64,000 nucleotides of DNA. Source: Bacillus sp. F19. GTDB taxonomy: Bacteria > Bacillota > Bacilli > Bacillales > Bacillaceae. The number at the start of each line of letters is the position of its first letter. Positions within the stretch are counted from its first letter, which is position 1. Shown here in pieces: positions 36,351 to 46,000 of this stretch. A program made the position numbers and the translations under genes. Under the pieces are notes generated by a model. That model was given only the letters and a program-made list of their open reading frames with translations, had not been told where the DNA came from and did no database searches. Where the stretch lies: contig CP085710.1 in assembly GCA_023823795.1 (NCBI GenBank), positions 3,622,001-3,686,000 of the forward strand, given 5' to 3'.

Positions 36351-36929
36351 ATGATGCTGCAATTAGGGATTGATATCGATGGAACCGTCACTTCGCCTGA
36401 AACATTCGTTCCATATTTAAACAAATCATTCGGCATAAACATTACGCTTGATGATATTAAGGAATATGATTTAACTAAATTACTTAACATTTCTGAAGAG
36501 GACTTCTGGAAATGGATGGATGAGCAAGAACCGCTGATTTACCAAGAAGCACCTATGGCGCCAGATGCAAAATTAGTACTGGATGAATGGAAGAAAACCC
36601 ATAAACTTTTATTTATCAGTGCACGGAGAAGCCATTTGCAGGATGTGACATTTGACTGGTTCAAGCGCAATGAAGTATTTTATCATCAGATTGAATTGAT
36701 TGGCACTCATGATAAACTTGGCGCAGTCAAAAAAAACAATATTGATGTTTTTTTTGAAGACAAGCATGATAATGCCTGCATGATCAGCGAGGAATTTAAC
36801 ATACCCGTTATTTTATTTAATACACCATATAATCAGGAACCCATCCCAAACGGAGTTATCCGTGTGAAAAATTGGCTTGAAGCAAGGGATTGGGTCAATG
36901 CCTACCAGAAACGTGCAGTACTCCGATAA
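36351..36929 (+). CDS. yqfW: 5'(3')-deoxyribonucleotidase-like HAD phosphatase YqfW
   Basis: 192 residues with the HAD motif I GIDIDGTVTSP at residues 6-16 (nucleophile Asp8), motif II LLFISARR and motif III/IV VFFEDKHDN. The NT5C type of HAD fold removes phosphate from nucleotides; its substrate here is not known. It is transcribed toward zur across a terminator. Confidence 0.82.
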   Translation: MMLQLGIDIDGTVTSPETFVPYLNKSFGINITLDDIKEYDLTKLLNISEEDFWKWMDEQEPLIYQEAPMAPDAKLVLDEWKKTHKLLFISARRSHLQDVTFDWFKRNEVFYHQIELIGTHDKLGAVKKNNIDVFFEDKHDNACMISEEFNIPVILFNTPYNQEPIPNGVIRVKNWLEARDWVNAYQKRAVLR

Positions 36930-36935
36930 AACAAT

Positions 36936-36976
36936 AAAAAAAGCTTGCGAAACAACGTTCGCAAGCTTTTTTTTAT
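36936..36976. terminator. Terminator between yqfW and zur
   Basis: AAAAGCTTGCGA / TTCGCAAGCTTTT hairpin with flanking A- and T-runs. Confidence 0.9.
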
Positions 36977-36981
36977 ACAGC

Positions 36982-37404
36982 TTAAACTGTCAGTACATGG
37001 CACTCAGGACAAGTGCCGTAAATCTCAAATTTATGTCCGCTGATTTCATATCCGCTTAAATTTTCTTTTAATTTTTCCATTGGGCACGAGGCAATTTCTT
37101 TCGTCTTTCCGCAATTCAGGCAAATAAAGTGATGGTGATGATGATTCGTCGAACATGTAAATCGAAAATGCTTTTCTCCTGAGAGCTCTGTTGTTTCAAG
37201 AATACCCATTTCAGCAAACAAAGAAAGATTGCGGTAAATGGTATCAAAGCTTAATCCCGGATAGTCAGCCTTCATTTTGTCCAGAACATCTCTTGCTGTT
37301 AAATATTTATTTGATTGAGCAAATAATTCGAGCATTTCCTCGCGTTTACTTGTGTACTTATATCCTTTTTCCTTCATAAGGAGTAGAGCTTCTTGAACAT
37401 TCAT
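36982..37404 (-). CDS. zur: Zinc-responsive Fur-family repressor Zur
   Basis: 140 residues. A winged-helix DNA-binding domain (about 1-80, with [13 protein letters not shown]) is followed by the His-rich [14 protein letters not shown] segment. The structural zinc site has CLNC and CPEC pairs. The gene is the third in znuC-znuB-zur, starting two bases after znuB ends, so it probably represses its own operon when zinc is plentiful. Confidence 0.9.
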   Translation of the reverse strand: MNVQEALLLMKEKGYKYTSKREEMLELFAQSNKYLTARDVLDKMKADYPGLSFDTIYRNLSLFAEMGILETTELSGEKHFRFTCSTNHHHHHFICLNCGKTKEIASCPMEKLKENLSGYEISGHKFEIYGTCPECHVLTV

Positions 37405-37405
37405 C

Positions 37406-38239
37406 TTACTGACCCCTTTTTATTTTGGTCCATAGTATCGACAGTATCAGGATGACGACTGAAAGCATAACAATCGTGCCTCCAGGAGCTAAATCTAATT
37501 GATAAGCCAGCACTAATCCAATAATAACAGAGATTTCTCCAAAGAGTACAGAAAAGAATATTGCCTGCTTAAACCCTTTGGCAATCCGGATACTTGCTGC
37601 AACCGGCAGCGTCATTAGAGAAGATACTAATAAAATGCCGACGATTCTCATGGAAGCAGCTATCACAAGTGCTACCGTTAAAATGAAAATAAAGTGAATC
37701 CACTTAGAATGAATGCCTGATGCCGCTGCGTGTTCTTCATCAAAGGACAGCAAAAAAAGTTCCTTATATAAGGCAAAAATAACAATCAGGACAAAAACTG
37801 AAATGGCAGAAATCACCCAAAGATCTGTTCTCGTTACCGCACTGACACTTCCGAAAAGATAATTAAATAAATCCGTATTAAATCCATCAGCAAGAGAAAT
37901 AAAAATAACGCTCAGCCCTACTCCGGCCGAAAGAATTATCGGTATTGCGAGCTCCTGAAAATCCTTATAGACAACTCTCAATTTTTCTATAAATAACGAC
38001 CCTGCCACAGAAAATCCCATTCCTAAATAAATCGGATTTATCCCCGGCATGCCAGCTTTTTTCTCAAGCAGCAAGCTTGCTGCGATTCCTGCTAAAGTCA
38101 CATGACTCAGGGCATCAGCTATTAAAGAAAGTCTTCTTACGACAACAAAAACTCCAAGAAGCGGAGCAATCAGGCCGATGAGAATTCCTGCCAGGAATGC
38201 ATTTTGTAAAAATTCATAATTAAGAATACTATTTATCAT
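37406..38239 (-). CDS. znuB: Zinc ABC transporter permease ZnuB
   Basis: 277 residues from the ATG at 38239 (GGGGAAGG upstream). Seven to eight membrane segments of the ABC-3 family, with [20 protein letters not shown] near residue 40. Length is as expected. Metal specificity for zinc is inferred from the operon partners zur and znuC; manganese is less likely. Confidence 0.88.
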   Translation of the reverse strand: MINSILNYEFLQNAFLAGILIGLIAPLLGVFVVVRRLSLIADALSHVTLAGIAASLLLEKKAGMPGINPIYLGMGFSVAGSLFIEKLRVVYKDFQELAIPIILSAGVGLSVIFISLADGFNTDLFNYLFGSVSAVTRTDLWVISAISVFVLIVIFALYKELFLLSFDEEHAAASGIHSKWIHFIFILTVALVIAASMRIVGILLVSSLMTLPVAASIRIAKGFKQAIFFSVLFGEISVIIGLVLAYQLDLAPGGTIVMLSVVILILSILWTKIKRGQ

Positions 38240-38240
38240 T

Positions 38241-39014
38241 TTACCTTCCCCCATGACCATGGTGATCGTGAGTTAATACATGAACAGAATGACCATAAAA
38301 GTCAGACATATCAGAGTTTTGCAGGCTTTCAAATTCCTGTGTATTTCCGTGGAAATGCAAATGTTTATTTAAACAGGCTACGTGTGTTACTTTATCTGTA
38401 ATTGTCCCTACATCATGTGTGACAAGAATTAAAGTAATTCCCATTTCTGTGTTTAAATTTTTCAGCATTTCGTAGAAGCTCTGAACTGTTTGAGCATCAA
38501 CTCCTACTGTCGGCTCATCAAGTATAAGCAATTTCGGATCACTTACAAGCGCCCTTGCGATAAATGTCCGCTGCTGCTGGCCTCCAGAAAGTTCACCGAT
38601 ATTTCGTTTTGACAGCTGTTCTAAACCGACAGCCTTAATGGCAGCTTTTACTTTTTGATGATGAGCCGGTTTCAGCATTTTAAATAAACCTAATTTAGAT
38701 GTCAGGCCGCTTGCAACTACTTCGTACACAGATGCCGGAAAGCCTGTATTAAAGCTATTAGCTTTTTGTGAAACAAAGCCGATTTTATACCACTCTTTAA
38801 ATTTGCGGCTGTCTTCACCGAAAAGCGAAATTTCTCCCTCATCAGGCTTTAATAGACCGAGAAGGCATTTCAGCAGTGTTGTCTTCCCCGATCCGTTTGG
38901 TCCGACTAATCCCAGAAAGTCGCCCTCTCTTACTTTAAAATGAACATCTTCAAGCACTTTAGTACGGTCATATGTGAATGATAAATGACGGATATCAATA
39001 ATAGGCTGATTCAT
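38241..39014 (-). CDS. znuC: Zinc ABC transporter ATP-binding protein ZnuC
   Basis: 257 residues with Walker A GPNGSGKTT (near 41), signature LSGGQQQR (near 140) and Walker B LLILDEPTVGVD. The His-rich C-terminus (LTHDHHGHGGR) suits a zinc-handling protein. The start at 39014 has AGAAGGTG upstream. The solute-binding partner ZnuA is not encoded in this window, so it must lie elsewhere. Confidence 0.9.
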   Translation of the reverse strand: MNQPIIDIRHLSFTYDRTKVLEDVHFKVREGDFLGLVGPNGSGKTTLLKCLLGLLKPDEGEISLFGEDSRKFKEWYKIGFVSQKANSFNTGFPASVYEVVASGLTSKLGLFKMLKPAHHQKVKAAIKAVGLEQLSKRNIGELSGGQQQRTFIARALVSDPKLLILDEPTVGVDAQTVQSFYEMLKNLNTEMGITLILVTHDVGTITDKVTHVACLNKHLHFHGNTQEFESLQNSDMSDFYGHSVHVLTHDHHGHGGR

Positions 39015-39058
39015 TCGTTTCACCTTCTAGTTTAAGAATCGTTCCGATTTAAATTCGT

Positions 39059-39128
39059 AAAAAAAGATCAGAAACAAATGTCTGATCTTTAACATAAAGA
39101 TTATACAAGATTGTATAGAAAAGAGCAA
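39059..39128 (-). promoter_or_regulatory. Promoter-hairpin region upstream of znuCB-zur
   Basis: On the minus strand TTGCTC (39128-39123) and TATAAT (39105-39100) are 17 bases apart. A transcript starting about seven bases later would at once form the hairpin AAGATCAGA / TCTGATCTT (39092 to 39063) followed by seven T. The hairpin is also the natural terminator of yqfU. A palindrome AATCG-GAA-CGATT follows in the leader; it is shorter than the Zur consensus as I know it. Confidence 0.5.
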
Positions 39129-39158
39129 GAAACATGTTTAAAGTCTTTTAAAAGAAGT

Positions 39159-40040
39159 TTAATGAATCGCTGACTTGAAATTTGTCCCTTTTGTTTCTTG
39201 TGTATTCATTATTGTAATAAATGCATTTGTATCGATTTCATGAACAATTGATTTTAGCTTTGTCACTTCGAGTCTTGTGACAACTACATAGATGACTTCC
39301 TTTTCGTCATCTGTATAGCCGCCTTTGCCTTTTAATTTTGTGGTTCCGCGCCCAAGCCTTTGAAGGATGGCATCAGATACATCTTCATAATAGTCAGAAA
39401 CAATGATCACTGCCTTTGTTTCGTCTAATCCTTGAATGACAGTATCAATCGTTTTAAATGCTATATAGTAAGCCATCACCGAATACATAGCTTGCTCTGC
39501 CCCAAATACAAATGCTGCCCAGGCAAAGATGAAAATGTTAATAAACATGACAAATTCCCCTACTGAAAACGGCAGTTTTTTTGTAAGCAATATGCCTAAA
39601 ATTTCTGTTCCGTCCATTGAACCGCCGTTTCGTATGACCAGCCCTACACCCACACCAAGGATCAGTCCTCCGAAAACAGTTGCTAAAATCGGCTCTGCCG
39701 TGAACGGTTCAACATGGTGCAGCATGCTTTCTATGATAGCCAGAGAGACTATACCAAAAATCGACGATATCATAAATGTTTTACCTATTTGTTTATAGCC
39801 ATAATACATAAACGGCAAATTTAAAATGACGACCAGTGTTCCAAAATTGATGAATGACAGACTGTCAGGTGTGATATGGTCGACAATCAGCGATATGCCG
39901 ATTATTCCCCCATCAATAATCTGATTGGGAATAAGGAAGAGTTCAATTGAGACAGCTGCAAACGCTGCACCGATGATAATCAAAATCAGTCTTGTTAATA
40001 ATCGTCCTGTACTTTCTTTTTTATGCTGTTTTTTTGTCAT
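39159..40040 (-). CDS. yqfU: YitT-family membrane protein YqfU
   Basis: 293 residues: five membrane segments in the first 200 residues (DUF161/YitT type, with [13 protein letters not shown]), then a soluble DUF2179 domain ([23 protein letters not shown]). The family is linked to unknown transport or sensing roles. RBS GGGGAA lies before the ATG. Confidence 0.82.
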   Translation of the reverse strand: MTKKQHKKESTGRLLTRLILIIIGAAFAAVSIELFLIPNQIIDGGIIGISLIVDHITPDSLSFINFGTLVVILNLPFMYYGYKQIGKTFMISSIFGIVSLAIIESMLHHVEPFTAEPILATVFGGLILGVGVGLVIRNGGSMDGTEILGILLTKKLPFSVGEFVMFINIFIFAWAAFVFGAEQAMYSVMAYYIAFKTIDTVIQGLDETKAVIIVSDYYEDVSDAILQRLGRGTTKLKGKGGYTDDEKEVIYVVVTRLEVTKLKSIVHEIDTNAFITIMNTQETKGTNFKSAIH

Positions 40041-40060
40041 TTAAATGATTCCCCTCTCAT

Positions 40061-40165
40061 AAAGAAAAGCGCAGGCGCCTTGTTCAGCTCCGAATTGCGG
40101 ATCCGTTCTGACCGAGGAGTTTACGCGCAGGAGCTAAACATCAATGCGCGAAATTTTATACTTTT
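40061..40165. repeat. Dispersed intergenic repeat, copy B
   Basis: Starts GAAAAGCGCAGGCGCCTT at 40064, then CAGCTCCG and GATCCGTTCTGACCGAGG. The first 18 bases differ from copy A (6151) at one position. It sits between yqfU and yqfT and is not coding. Confidence 0.6.
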
Positions 40166-40280
40166 TTATCATTTAAGAATAGTGCAGAAAGCTAAAAAAT
40201 TTTATCCTATTCGATTACTAAAAAAATAGGCACTTTTCCTAAATCTTCACCATACATTGAATGGTGAGGGAGGTATGTAC

Positions 40281-40535
40281 GTGATTTTATTTCAAAAGAT
40301 CGTTAACCAGAAACTAAATTCATTGGACACAGATGGATTGCTTCAGCTTGCTAAACAGAACAGCCTTGCAATCAACAGAGCTCAGGCTCAGGAAATCGTG
40401 AAAATCATCCGCGGCAGAAACATTAATATCTTTAATGATTCAGAGCGCATCAGCCTATTAAAGAAGGTAGCTGCGATTACTTCGCCTGCCACTGCACAGC
40501 AAATGAACCAATTGTTTCAGCAGTTTATAGGCTAA
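40281..40535 (+). CDS. yqfT: DUF2624 protein YqfT
   Basis: 84 residues from a GTG at 40281 with GGGAGG seven bases upstream; the frame extends to 40257, but that start has no RBS. An all-helical small protein (LDTDGLLQLAKQNSLAINRAQAQEIVKIIRG). Synteny next to nfo matches YqfT. Function unknown. Confidence 0.75.
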   Translation: MILFQKIVNQKLNSLDTDGLLQLAKQNSLAINRAQAQEIVKIIRGRNINIFNDSERISLLKKVAAITSPATAQQMNQLFQQFIG

Positions 40536-40573
40536 AAAGCTGTCGATTTTCTCCGACAGCTTTCTTTTTTATG
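40533..40573. terminator. Terminator between yqfT and nfo
   Basis: AAAGCTGTCG / CGACAGCTTT hairpin with A- and T-runs between convergent genes. Confidence 0.88.
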
Positions 40574-41465
40574 CCTGATTTCGGATGCGTTCCAGCAGAT
40601 CAGAATTGAATTCTTTCCCCCGCAGCATCTCAATTTCAAAACGGTATGGCGGTTTTTTATCTTTCTTATCTTCACCTACATAAGGAGTTTCAAGAATTTT
40701 AGGCACATCTGCAAGCTGCGGATGATGAACGATATCATTCAATGCCTTAAATCCGATATGGCCAAATCCGATATTCTCATGACGGTCTTTCCGGGCTCCA
40801 GAAATATTTTTGCTGTCATTTATATGAAGCACCTTCAATCGATCCAGACCGATAATGGAATCAAATTGCTGCAGAACTCCATCAAAATCATTGATGATAT
40901 CATATCCTGCATCATGTGTATGGCACGTATCAAAGCATACTGAAAGATGCTCATTATGCGTGACACCCTCAATGATCTGTGCGAGTTCTTCAAATGAACG
41001 GCCGCACTCAGAGCCTTTTCCGGCCATTGTCTCAAGAGCGATTTGAACATTTTCTTCTCTATCAAGAACTTCATTGAGTCCTTCGATGATTTTTTTAATG
41101 CCTGCTTCTGATCCTGCTCCAACATGAGCCCCTGGATGTAGCACAATTTGTTTTGCTCCAAGAGCGTGCGACCGGTCAATTTCAGATCGCAAAAATTGCA
41201 CGCCAAGTTCAAAGGTTGCCGGATTTGTTGTATTGCCGATATTGATGATATATGGTGCATGAACAACTATATCAATCATCCCATTTTCCCTCATATGGGC
41301 CTGTCCTGCTTCAATATTCAGCTCTTCAATCTTTTTACGTCTAGTATTCTGAGGTGCTCCTGTATAGATCATGAACGTATTCGCACCGTAAGATACTGCT
41401 TCCTCACTTGCAGCCAGCAGCATTTTTTTTCCGCTCATTGATACATGTGATCCTATTTTCAGCAT
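40569..41465 (-). CDS. nfo: Endonuclease IV (AP endonuclease)
   Basis: 298 residues, class II apurinic endonuclease with a TIM-barrel and three zinc ions. Seen: GSHVSMSG at the start, LHPGAHVG near 108, [27 protein letters not shown] and GFGHIG, which carry the metal ligands in the family order. Repairs abasic sites, notably in spores. Lies 12 bases downstream of cshB and is probably co-transcribed. Confidence 0.95.
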   Translation of the reverse strand: MLKIGSHVSMSGKKMLLAASEEAVSYGANTFMIYTGAPQNTRRKKIEELNIEAGQAHMRENGMIDIVVHAPYIINIGNTTNPATFELGVQFLRSEIDRSHALGAKQIVLHPGAHVGAGSEAGIKKIIEGLNEVLDREENVQIALETMAGKGSECGRSFEELAQIIEGVTHNEHLSVCFDTCHTHDAGYDIINDFDGVLQQFDSIIGLDRLKVLHINDSKNISGARKDRHENIGFGHIGFKALNDIVHHPQLADVPKILETPYVGEDKKDKKPPYRFEIEMLRGKEFNSDLLERIRNQA

Positions 41466-41476
41466 CTATTCTCCTC

Positions 41477-42793
41477 CTACTTGCGCTTTTGATTCAATCT
41501 TCTTTGACGTTTTTTAATTTCATCCATTTCTCTCGTCAATTTCTTTTTGTATCCAGGTTTTACACCTTTTGGCTTTCTAACCTTGCTTTTCGCCATTTGG
41601 TCAACGCCATCTGAAGGTCTTACGCGTTTTTGTCTGCGTTTGCGGTCCTCAACTTTTTTCCACTCGCCGTCAACGAGATCCTGGTTTTCAAATTCTATCC
41701 CTAATTTTTCGAGGGTGATTAACGCATCTTCATTTTCCGGCTCATAGATCGTCGCTGCAATACCTGAGTAGTCTGCACGTCCCGTACGTCCAACACGGTG
41801 AATGTAAAAATCGAGATCACTTGGAAGCTCAAAATTGATGACATGGCTTACACCGTCAATATCAATGCCTCTTGAAGCCAAATCTGTCGCAACGACATAC
41901 TGATAATCAAGATCATTAATTTGCTTCATCATTTTTTTGCGGTCTCTTGGTGATAAATCGCCGTGAATACGTCCAACTTTGAGGCCTTTTGCAATCAGCC
42001 CGTCCGCTACCTCATCCGCTTTTTTCTTTGTGTTTGTAAACACAATAGCTAAATAAGGGTTGTAGTTTTTCAGCATTTCAAATAAAAGATTTGTTTTATT
42101 ACGGTGGCGCAGCGGCACCAGCACGTGCTTAATTTTCTTGGCAGTTGCCTGCTTTGGTGCAACGTGAGTAAATTTAGGGTTTTCCATATATTTTTTCAGG
42201 AAAGGTTTTAATTTCTCGGGAATAGTTGCAGAAAAAACAAGGATTTGCAGTTTTTCAGGCATATTGCCGCCAATTTTATCAACATCTTCAATGAATCCCA
42301 TATCAAGCATAAGATCTGCTTCATCAACAACTAATGCTTTTGCCTGATGAACGAAAAGAGCTTTTTCGGCAATTAAATCCTTAATTCTGCCCGGCGTGCC
42401 GATGACAAGCTGAGGCTGGCTTTTCAGTTTATCAATTGTACGCTGCTTGTCTGTTCCGCCAATAAAACATTTAGCAGAAATCGTTTCATTTTCCGGTGCA
42501 AATTTAAGAACATGCAGAGCATCCTGGTAGATTTGATTGGCTAGTTCTCTTGTAGGGGCAGTAATAACAACTTGTACGTTTTCATTTGAGGGATCAATCC
42601 TTTGAATAAGAGGCAATAAATAAGCATGCGTTTTCCCTGTGCCTGTCTGTGATTGTCCTATAGCTGTTTCCCCTTTTAATAGTGAAGGGAATAAGCGAGC
42701 TTGTATTTCAGTCGGTTCATAAAAACCCAGCGCTTTGACAGCATCTATAATAAAAGGCTTAAATGGAAACTGATTGAACTTTGTTTGTTCCAT
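41477..42793 (-). CDS. cshB: DEAD-box RNA helicase CshB
   Basis: 438 residues from the ATG at 42793 (AAGGAG upstream), matching CshB length. Motifs in order: Q-motif EIQARLFPSL, I GQSQTGTGKT, Ia PTRELA, II VDEADLML, III SATIP, IV IVFTNTKKKADE and VI HRVGRTGR. The basic C-terminal tail (KRRQKRVRPSDGVDQ) binds RNA in such helicases. Implicated in cold-shock RNA remodelling and ribosome biogenesis. Confidence 0.94.
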   Translation of the reverse strand: MEQTKFNQFPFKPFIIDAVKALGFYEPTEIQARLFPSLLKGETAIGQSQTGTGKTHAYLLPLIQRIDPSNENVQVVITAPTRELANQIYQDALHVLKFAPENETISAKCFIGGTDKQRTIDKLKSQPQLVIGTPGRIKDLIAEKALFVHQAKALVVDEADLMLDMGFIEDVDKIGGNMPEKLQILVFSATIPEKLKPFLKKYMENPKFTHVAPKQATAKKIKHVLVPLRHRNKTNLLFEMLKNYNPYLAIVFTNTKKKADEVADGLIAKGLKVGRIHGDLSPRDRKKMMKQINDLDYQYVVATDLASRGIDIDGVSHVINFELPSDLDFYIHRVGRTGRADYSGIAATIYEPENEDALITLEKLGIEFENQDLVDGEWKKVEDRKRRQKRVRPSDGVDQMAKSKVRKPKGVKPGYKKKLTREMDEIKKRQRRLNQKRK

Positions 42794-43104
42794 GTTCATC
42801 ATCTCCTTGATGAGTAAATTAATAAAAGGCTCCATTTTAAGTTGTTGCTGTTTTCATTTATACATCTTAATTAGAAAAGAGCACGGTTTCCTAATAAAAG
42901 GATGCGCGAATTCATCTTTTTATGAAGGGCAGCAATTCTTGCGATAACAGCCAAAAAATAAGACGGTTGTCCATCAAAACATTATATACGATTTGAGAGA
43001 AAAACTCCAATCGATTCCGCCTATTCTTAAAACCATGCAAACCTTTCAGCTGCTTCTGCATATTGTGTAGGTAGTATACACGTTAGTTTAAAAGGAGGAT
43101 CATC
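42794..43104. other. Divergent intergenic region cshB / yqfQ
   Basis: 311 bases. Near its right end AC then CATATTGTG with a 16-base spacer (CATA at 43059-43062) resembles a SigK promoter with one mismatch, about 40 bases before yqfQ; this fits a spore-related role but is weak. No ORF or RNA gene is seen in the rest. Confidence 0.3.
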
Positions 43105-43761
43105 ATGTTTCAGCAAAGACCTATGCCTCCAATGCCTTCTAGAGGATTCCAGCCTCAAAGAATGCAAATGGGCGGTCAGCCGTTTTCAAACCAGCCTTTT
43201 GGAAATCAGCAAGCAAGGGGATTTAGACCTACTCGTTCCTTCCAGCCGTTTGGGCAGCAAAGGGGACCTTTTTCATCACAGTTTGGACCGCCTGGGTTTG
43301 GCGGACAGCAGTTTGGACAGCAGGCAATAGGAAGAGGCGGCGGCATCAAAGGCATTCTCTCAAGATTTTTGCCTGGAGGCGGCCAAGGTGCTGCAAGTGC
43401 TGCAAATACTGCTCAGGGTCTGCAGGGAATAGCCAATCCCGCTAATTTATCAAGCATGCTCGGAAACGTACAGAAAGTTCTCGGCATGGCTCAGCAGGTC
43501 ACGCCCATGGTTCAGCAATATGGCCCGCTTGTCAGAAATCTGCCTGCCATGATTAAAATATACAGTGAATTAAAAGGCGGAGGGCAAAGCGATGAAGAAA
43601 GTACTGGTTCAGATGAAGAAAATTCCTCGTCCGACGTTTCCGCTTCAGCACCGTCTGATGGAGACACAGTTGTTATTGATTCACCTAAGAAGACAGTAAA
43701 AGAAGAAATCGAGAAAGCACCTCCTGTAAAAGGAGCATCTGCTCCAAAGCTGTATATCTGA
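43105..43761 (+). CDS. yqfQ: VrrA/YqfQ-family protein
   Basis: 218 residues. The first 80 are low-complexity and rich in Gln, Gly, Phe and Pro (for example RSFQPFGQQRG and GFGGQQFGQQ). Residues about 110-155 form the conserved YqfQ core (NLSSMLGNVQKVLGMAQQ). The tail is acidic and Ser-rich. The family includes the B. anthracis VrrA variable-repeat locus. Exact function unknown; spore association is inferred from the family only. RBS AAAGGAGG precedes the ATG. Confidence 0.85.
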   Translation: MFQQRPMPPMPSRGFQPQRMQMGGQPFSNQPFGNQQARGFRPTRSFQPFGQQRGPFSSQFGPPGFGGQQFGQQAIGRGGGIKGILSRFLPGGGQGAASAANTAQGLQGIANPANLSSMLGNVQKVLGMAQQVTPMVQQYGPLVRNLPAMIKIYSELKGGGQSDEESTGSDEENSSSDVSASAPSDGDTVVIDSPKKTVKEEIEKAPPVKGASAPKLYI

Positions 43762-43813
43762 CATTCTTCTTTGTATTCTTCTGCAGTCTCCGCTATAATA
43801 ATAAGAGATTACG

Positions 43814-43844
43814 AGAGCCAAAAGCCTTTTTCTTGGCTTTTTTA
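43814..43844 (+). terminator. Terminator after yqfQ
   Basis: AGCCAA / TTGGCT short stem followed by six T, between yqfQ and ispH. The stem is short, so read-through into ispH is possible. Confidence 0.5.
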
Positions 43845-43881
43845 TATTCTCTCTCGAACTTCTCTCTAGGAGGATCCTTTA

Positions 43882-44826
43882 ATGGAAGTTATTAAGATTG
43901 CACCGCGGGGATATTGCTATGGTGTTGTTGATGCCATGGTTATTGCAAAGAATGCCGCTTTAGATAAAACTTTGCCAAGGCCTATCTATATTTTAGGCAT
44001 GATTGTTCACAATAAACACGTAACAGACGCTTTTGAAGAAGAAGGTATTATTACTTTGGATGGCAGCAACCGTATGGAAATATTGGAAAAAGTAGAAAGC
44101 GGCACCGTTATTTTTACAGCTCACGGAGTTTCTCCCGAAGTCAGGAAGATCGCTGCTGAAAAAGGCCTTGTCACTCTTGATGCAACATGCCCTGATGTTA
44201 CAAAGACACATGATTTAATCCGGGAAAAGAAAGCTTTGGGCTATCATGTGATCTACATCGGGAAAAAGTCGCATCCAGAACCAGAAGGAGCTGTCGGTGT
44301 AGCACCAGATATTGTCCATTTAGTAGAAACAGAAGAAGATGTTGATGCTCTTACTTTCCAAAATGATAAAATTGTCGTCACAAATCAGACAACAATGAGT
44401 CAATGGGATGTATATGACATTATGGAGCGCGTGAAAGAAAAGTATCCACATGTAGAATATCATCAGGAAATCTGCCTGGCTACTCAAGTAAGGCAGGAAG
44501 CTGTTGCAGAGCAGGCAAAAGATGCTGACCTGACAATTGTCGTCGGAGATCCGAAGAGCAACAATTCAAACCGTCTTGCACAGGTTTCTGAAGAAATTGC
44601 CGGAACAAAAGCATACAGAGTATCAGATATAAGCGAAATAAAGCTAAAATGGTTTGAAGGTGTAAAAAAGGTAGCGATTACTGCAGGAGCCTCAACTCCT
44701 ACACCAATTACAAAAGAAGTCATTCAATTCCTTGAAAAGTACGATCCGGAAAATAGCCTGACATGGAACATCGAACATAATGTTCCTCTTCAAAAAATCC
44801 TGCCTAAAGTAAAAGCAGTCAAATAA
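43882..44826 (+). CDS. ispH: 4-hydroxy-3-methylbut-2-enyl diphosphate reductase
   Basis: 314 residues. Makes IPP and DMAPP from HMBPP, the last MEP step. The cluster ligands are Cys in GYCYGV (near 12), [11 protein letters not shown] (near 95) and [11 protein letters not shown] (near 195). The conserved His residues in IVHNKHV and FTAHGVSP are present. RBS AGGAGG precedes the ATG. Confidence 0.96.
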   Translation: MEVIKIAPRGYCYGVVDAMVIAKNAALDKTLPRPIYILGMIVHNKHVTDAFEEEGIITLDGSNRMEILEKVESGTVIFTAHGVSPEVRKIAAEKGLVTLDATCPDVTKTHDLIREKKALGYHVIYIGKKSHPEPEGAVGVAPDIVHLVETEEDVDALTFQNDKIVVTNQTTMSQWDVYDIMERVKEKYPHVEYHQEICLATQVRQEAVAEQAKDADLTIVVGDPKSNNSNRLAQVSEEIAGTKAYRVSDISEIKLKWFEGVKKVAITAGASTPTPITKEVIQFLEKYDPENSLTWNIEHNVPLQKILPKVKAVK

Positions 44827-44839
44827 AGAAAAAACAAAA

Positions 44840-44878
44840 CAACAAAACCGCTGGGGATCAACACCAGCGGTTTATTAA
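44840..44878. terminator. Terminator between ispH and yqfO
   Basis: AAACCGCTGG / CCAGCGGTTT hairpin between convergent genes. Confidence 0.82.
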
Positions 44879-46000
44879 TTAAACAAATGTAAATGGATCT
44901 GTATGAATCTCTGAAGGGAAAATACTTACTTCAAATTTCTTTTCTTCACACATAGAAAGAAGCAAATCTGTTACCCCTTTTTTCATGACTTTCTCTACAT
45001 TGTGACCTGGATCAATCACATTTAAGCCCATCATCATGGCATCATGCGCTACGTGATAATAAAGATCCCCGGTAACATAGACATCAGCTCCCTTACGCTT
45101 TGCCTGATGAATGTACTTATTTCCATCCCCTCCGAGCACAGCAACTCTCCGTATCTTTGCATCCTTATTCCCTACCATTCTTACACAAGGAACATCAAGC
45201 GCTTCTTTCACATGCCGGGCAAATTCAGACAATGTCATGTCATTCTCAAGCAAGCCTATGCGTCCCAATCCTAAAGCTTTGCTCTGCCCTTCAATTGGAT
45301 AAATATCATATGCAGGTTCCTCATAAGGATGAGCTTTTAGCATAGCAGAAACAATCTTTCGCTGCTTGCTTTCCGGAATGATCGTTTCAATTCTTTCTTC
45401 TTCCACAAACTCAATTTTTCCTGATTGTCCAATATAAGGATCTGTTCCCTCAAGAGGAAGAAAGCTTCCTGTTCCATTTGATGAAAATGTGCAATGACTG
45501 TACATTCCAATATGTCCTGCACCTGATTGTCCCAGAACAGCCCTTATATCGTCCGCGCGGTCTTTTGGTACATAGACGACCAGCTTCTTCATTTCCTCCA
45601 GATAGGTGTCAGCGAGAACCTCTGTGTCCGTTAATTGGAGAGCCTCTGCAAGTAAATCATTGACTCCTCCGGCTGCGACATCTAAGTTGGTATGTGCCGC
45701 GTATACAGCAATATTATTTTTAATGCATTTTTCAAGCAGTGCACCGCCCGGCTGATCCGTTGCTAAATTTTTTAGAGGACGGAATATTGGCGGATGATGG
45801 GCGATAATTAAATTCGCATTTTTTTCAATTGCTTCATCAACTACTTCATCGAGAACATCGAGTGCGACCAGTACACCATGAATCGGTTTATTCAACGTTC
45901 CAATTTGCAGGCCAATTTTATCGCCTTCCATGGCATATTCTTTTTTCGAAAACGATTCAAACAATTGGATGATTTCGTAGCCGTTAGGTATTTTGCTCAT
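44879..46000 (-). CDS. yqfO: Nif3-like dinuclear metal protein YqfO
   Basis: 373 residues. The NIF3 core is split: ANLIIAHHPPIF and AAHTNLDVAAGG (metal His and Asp residues) lie in the N-terminal half, and VTGDLYYHVAHDAMMMGLNVIDPGH in the C-terminal half. Between them sits a PII-like insert (about 130-230), as is typical of the long Firmicutes form. Called GTP cyclohydrolase I type 2 in databases, but that activity is doubtful. Its ATG overlaps the trmK stop by four bases. Confidence 0.88.
   Translation of the reverse strand: MSKIPNGYEIIQLFESFSKKEYAMEGDKIGLQIGTLNKPIHGVLVALDVLDEVVDEAIEKNANLIIAHHPPIFRPLKNLATDQPGGALLEKCIKNNIAVYAAHTNLDVAAGGVNDLLAEALQLTDTEVLADTYLEEMKKLVVYVPKDRADDIRAVLGQSGAGHIGMYSHCTFSSNGTGSFLPLEGTDPYIGQSGKIEFVEEERIETIIPESKQRKIVSAMLKAHPYEEPAYDIYPIEGQSKALGLGRIGLLENDMTLSEFARHVKEALDVPCVRMVGNKDAKIRRVAVLGGDGNKYIHQAKRKGADVYVTGDLYYHVAHDAMMMGLNVIDPGHNVEKVMKKGVTDLLLSMCEEKKFEVSIFPSEIHTDPFTFV

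Noticed and set aside
39024-39058. AATCG-GAA-CGATT palindrome as a Zur box
   Set aside because: The half-site spacing is three bases, whereas the Zur consensus has about nine between these half sites; only kept as a remark.
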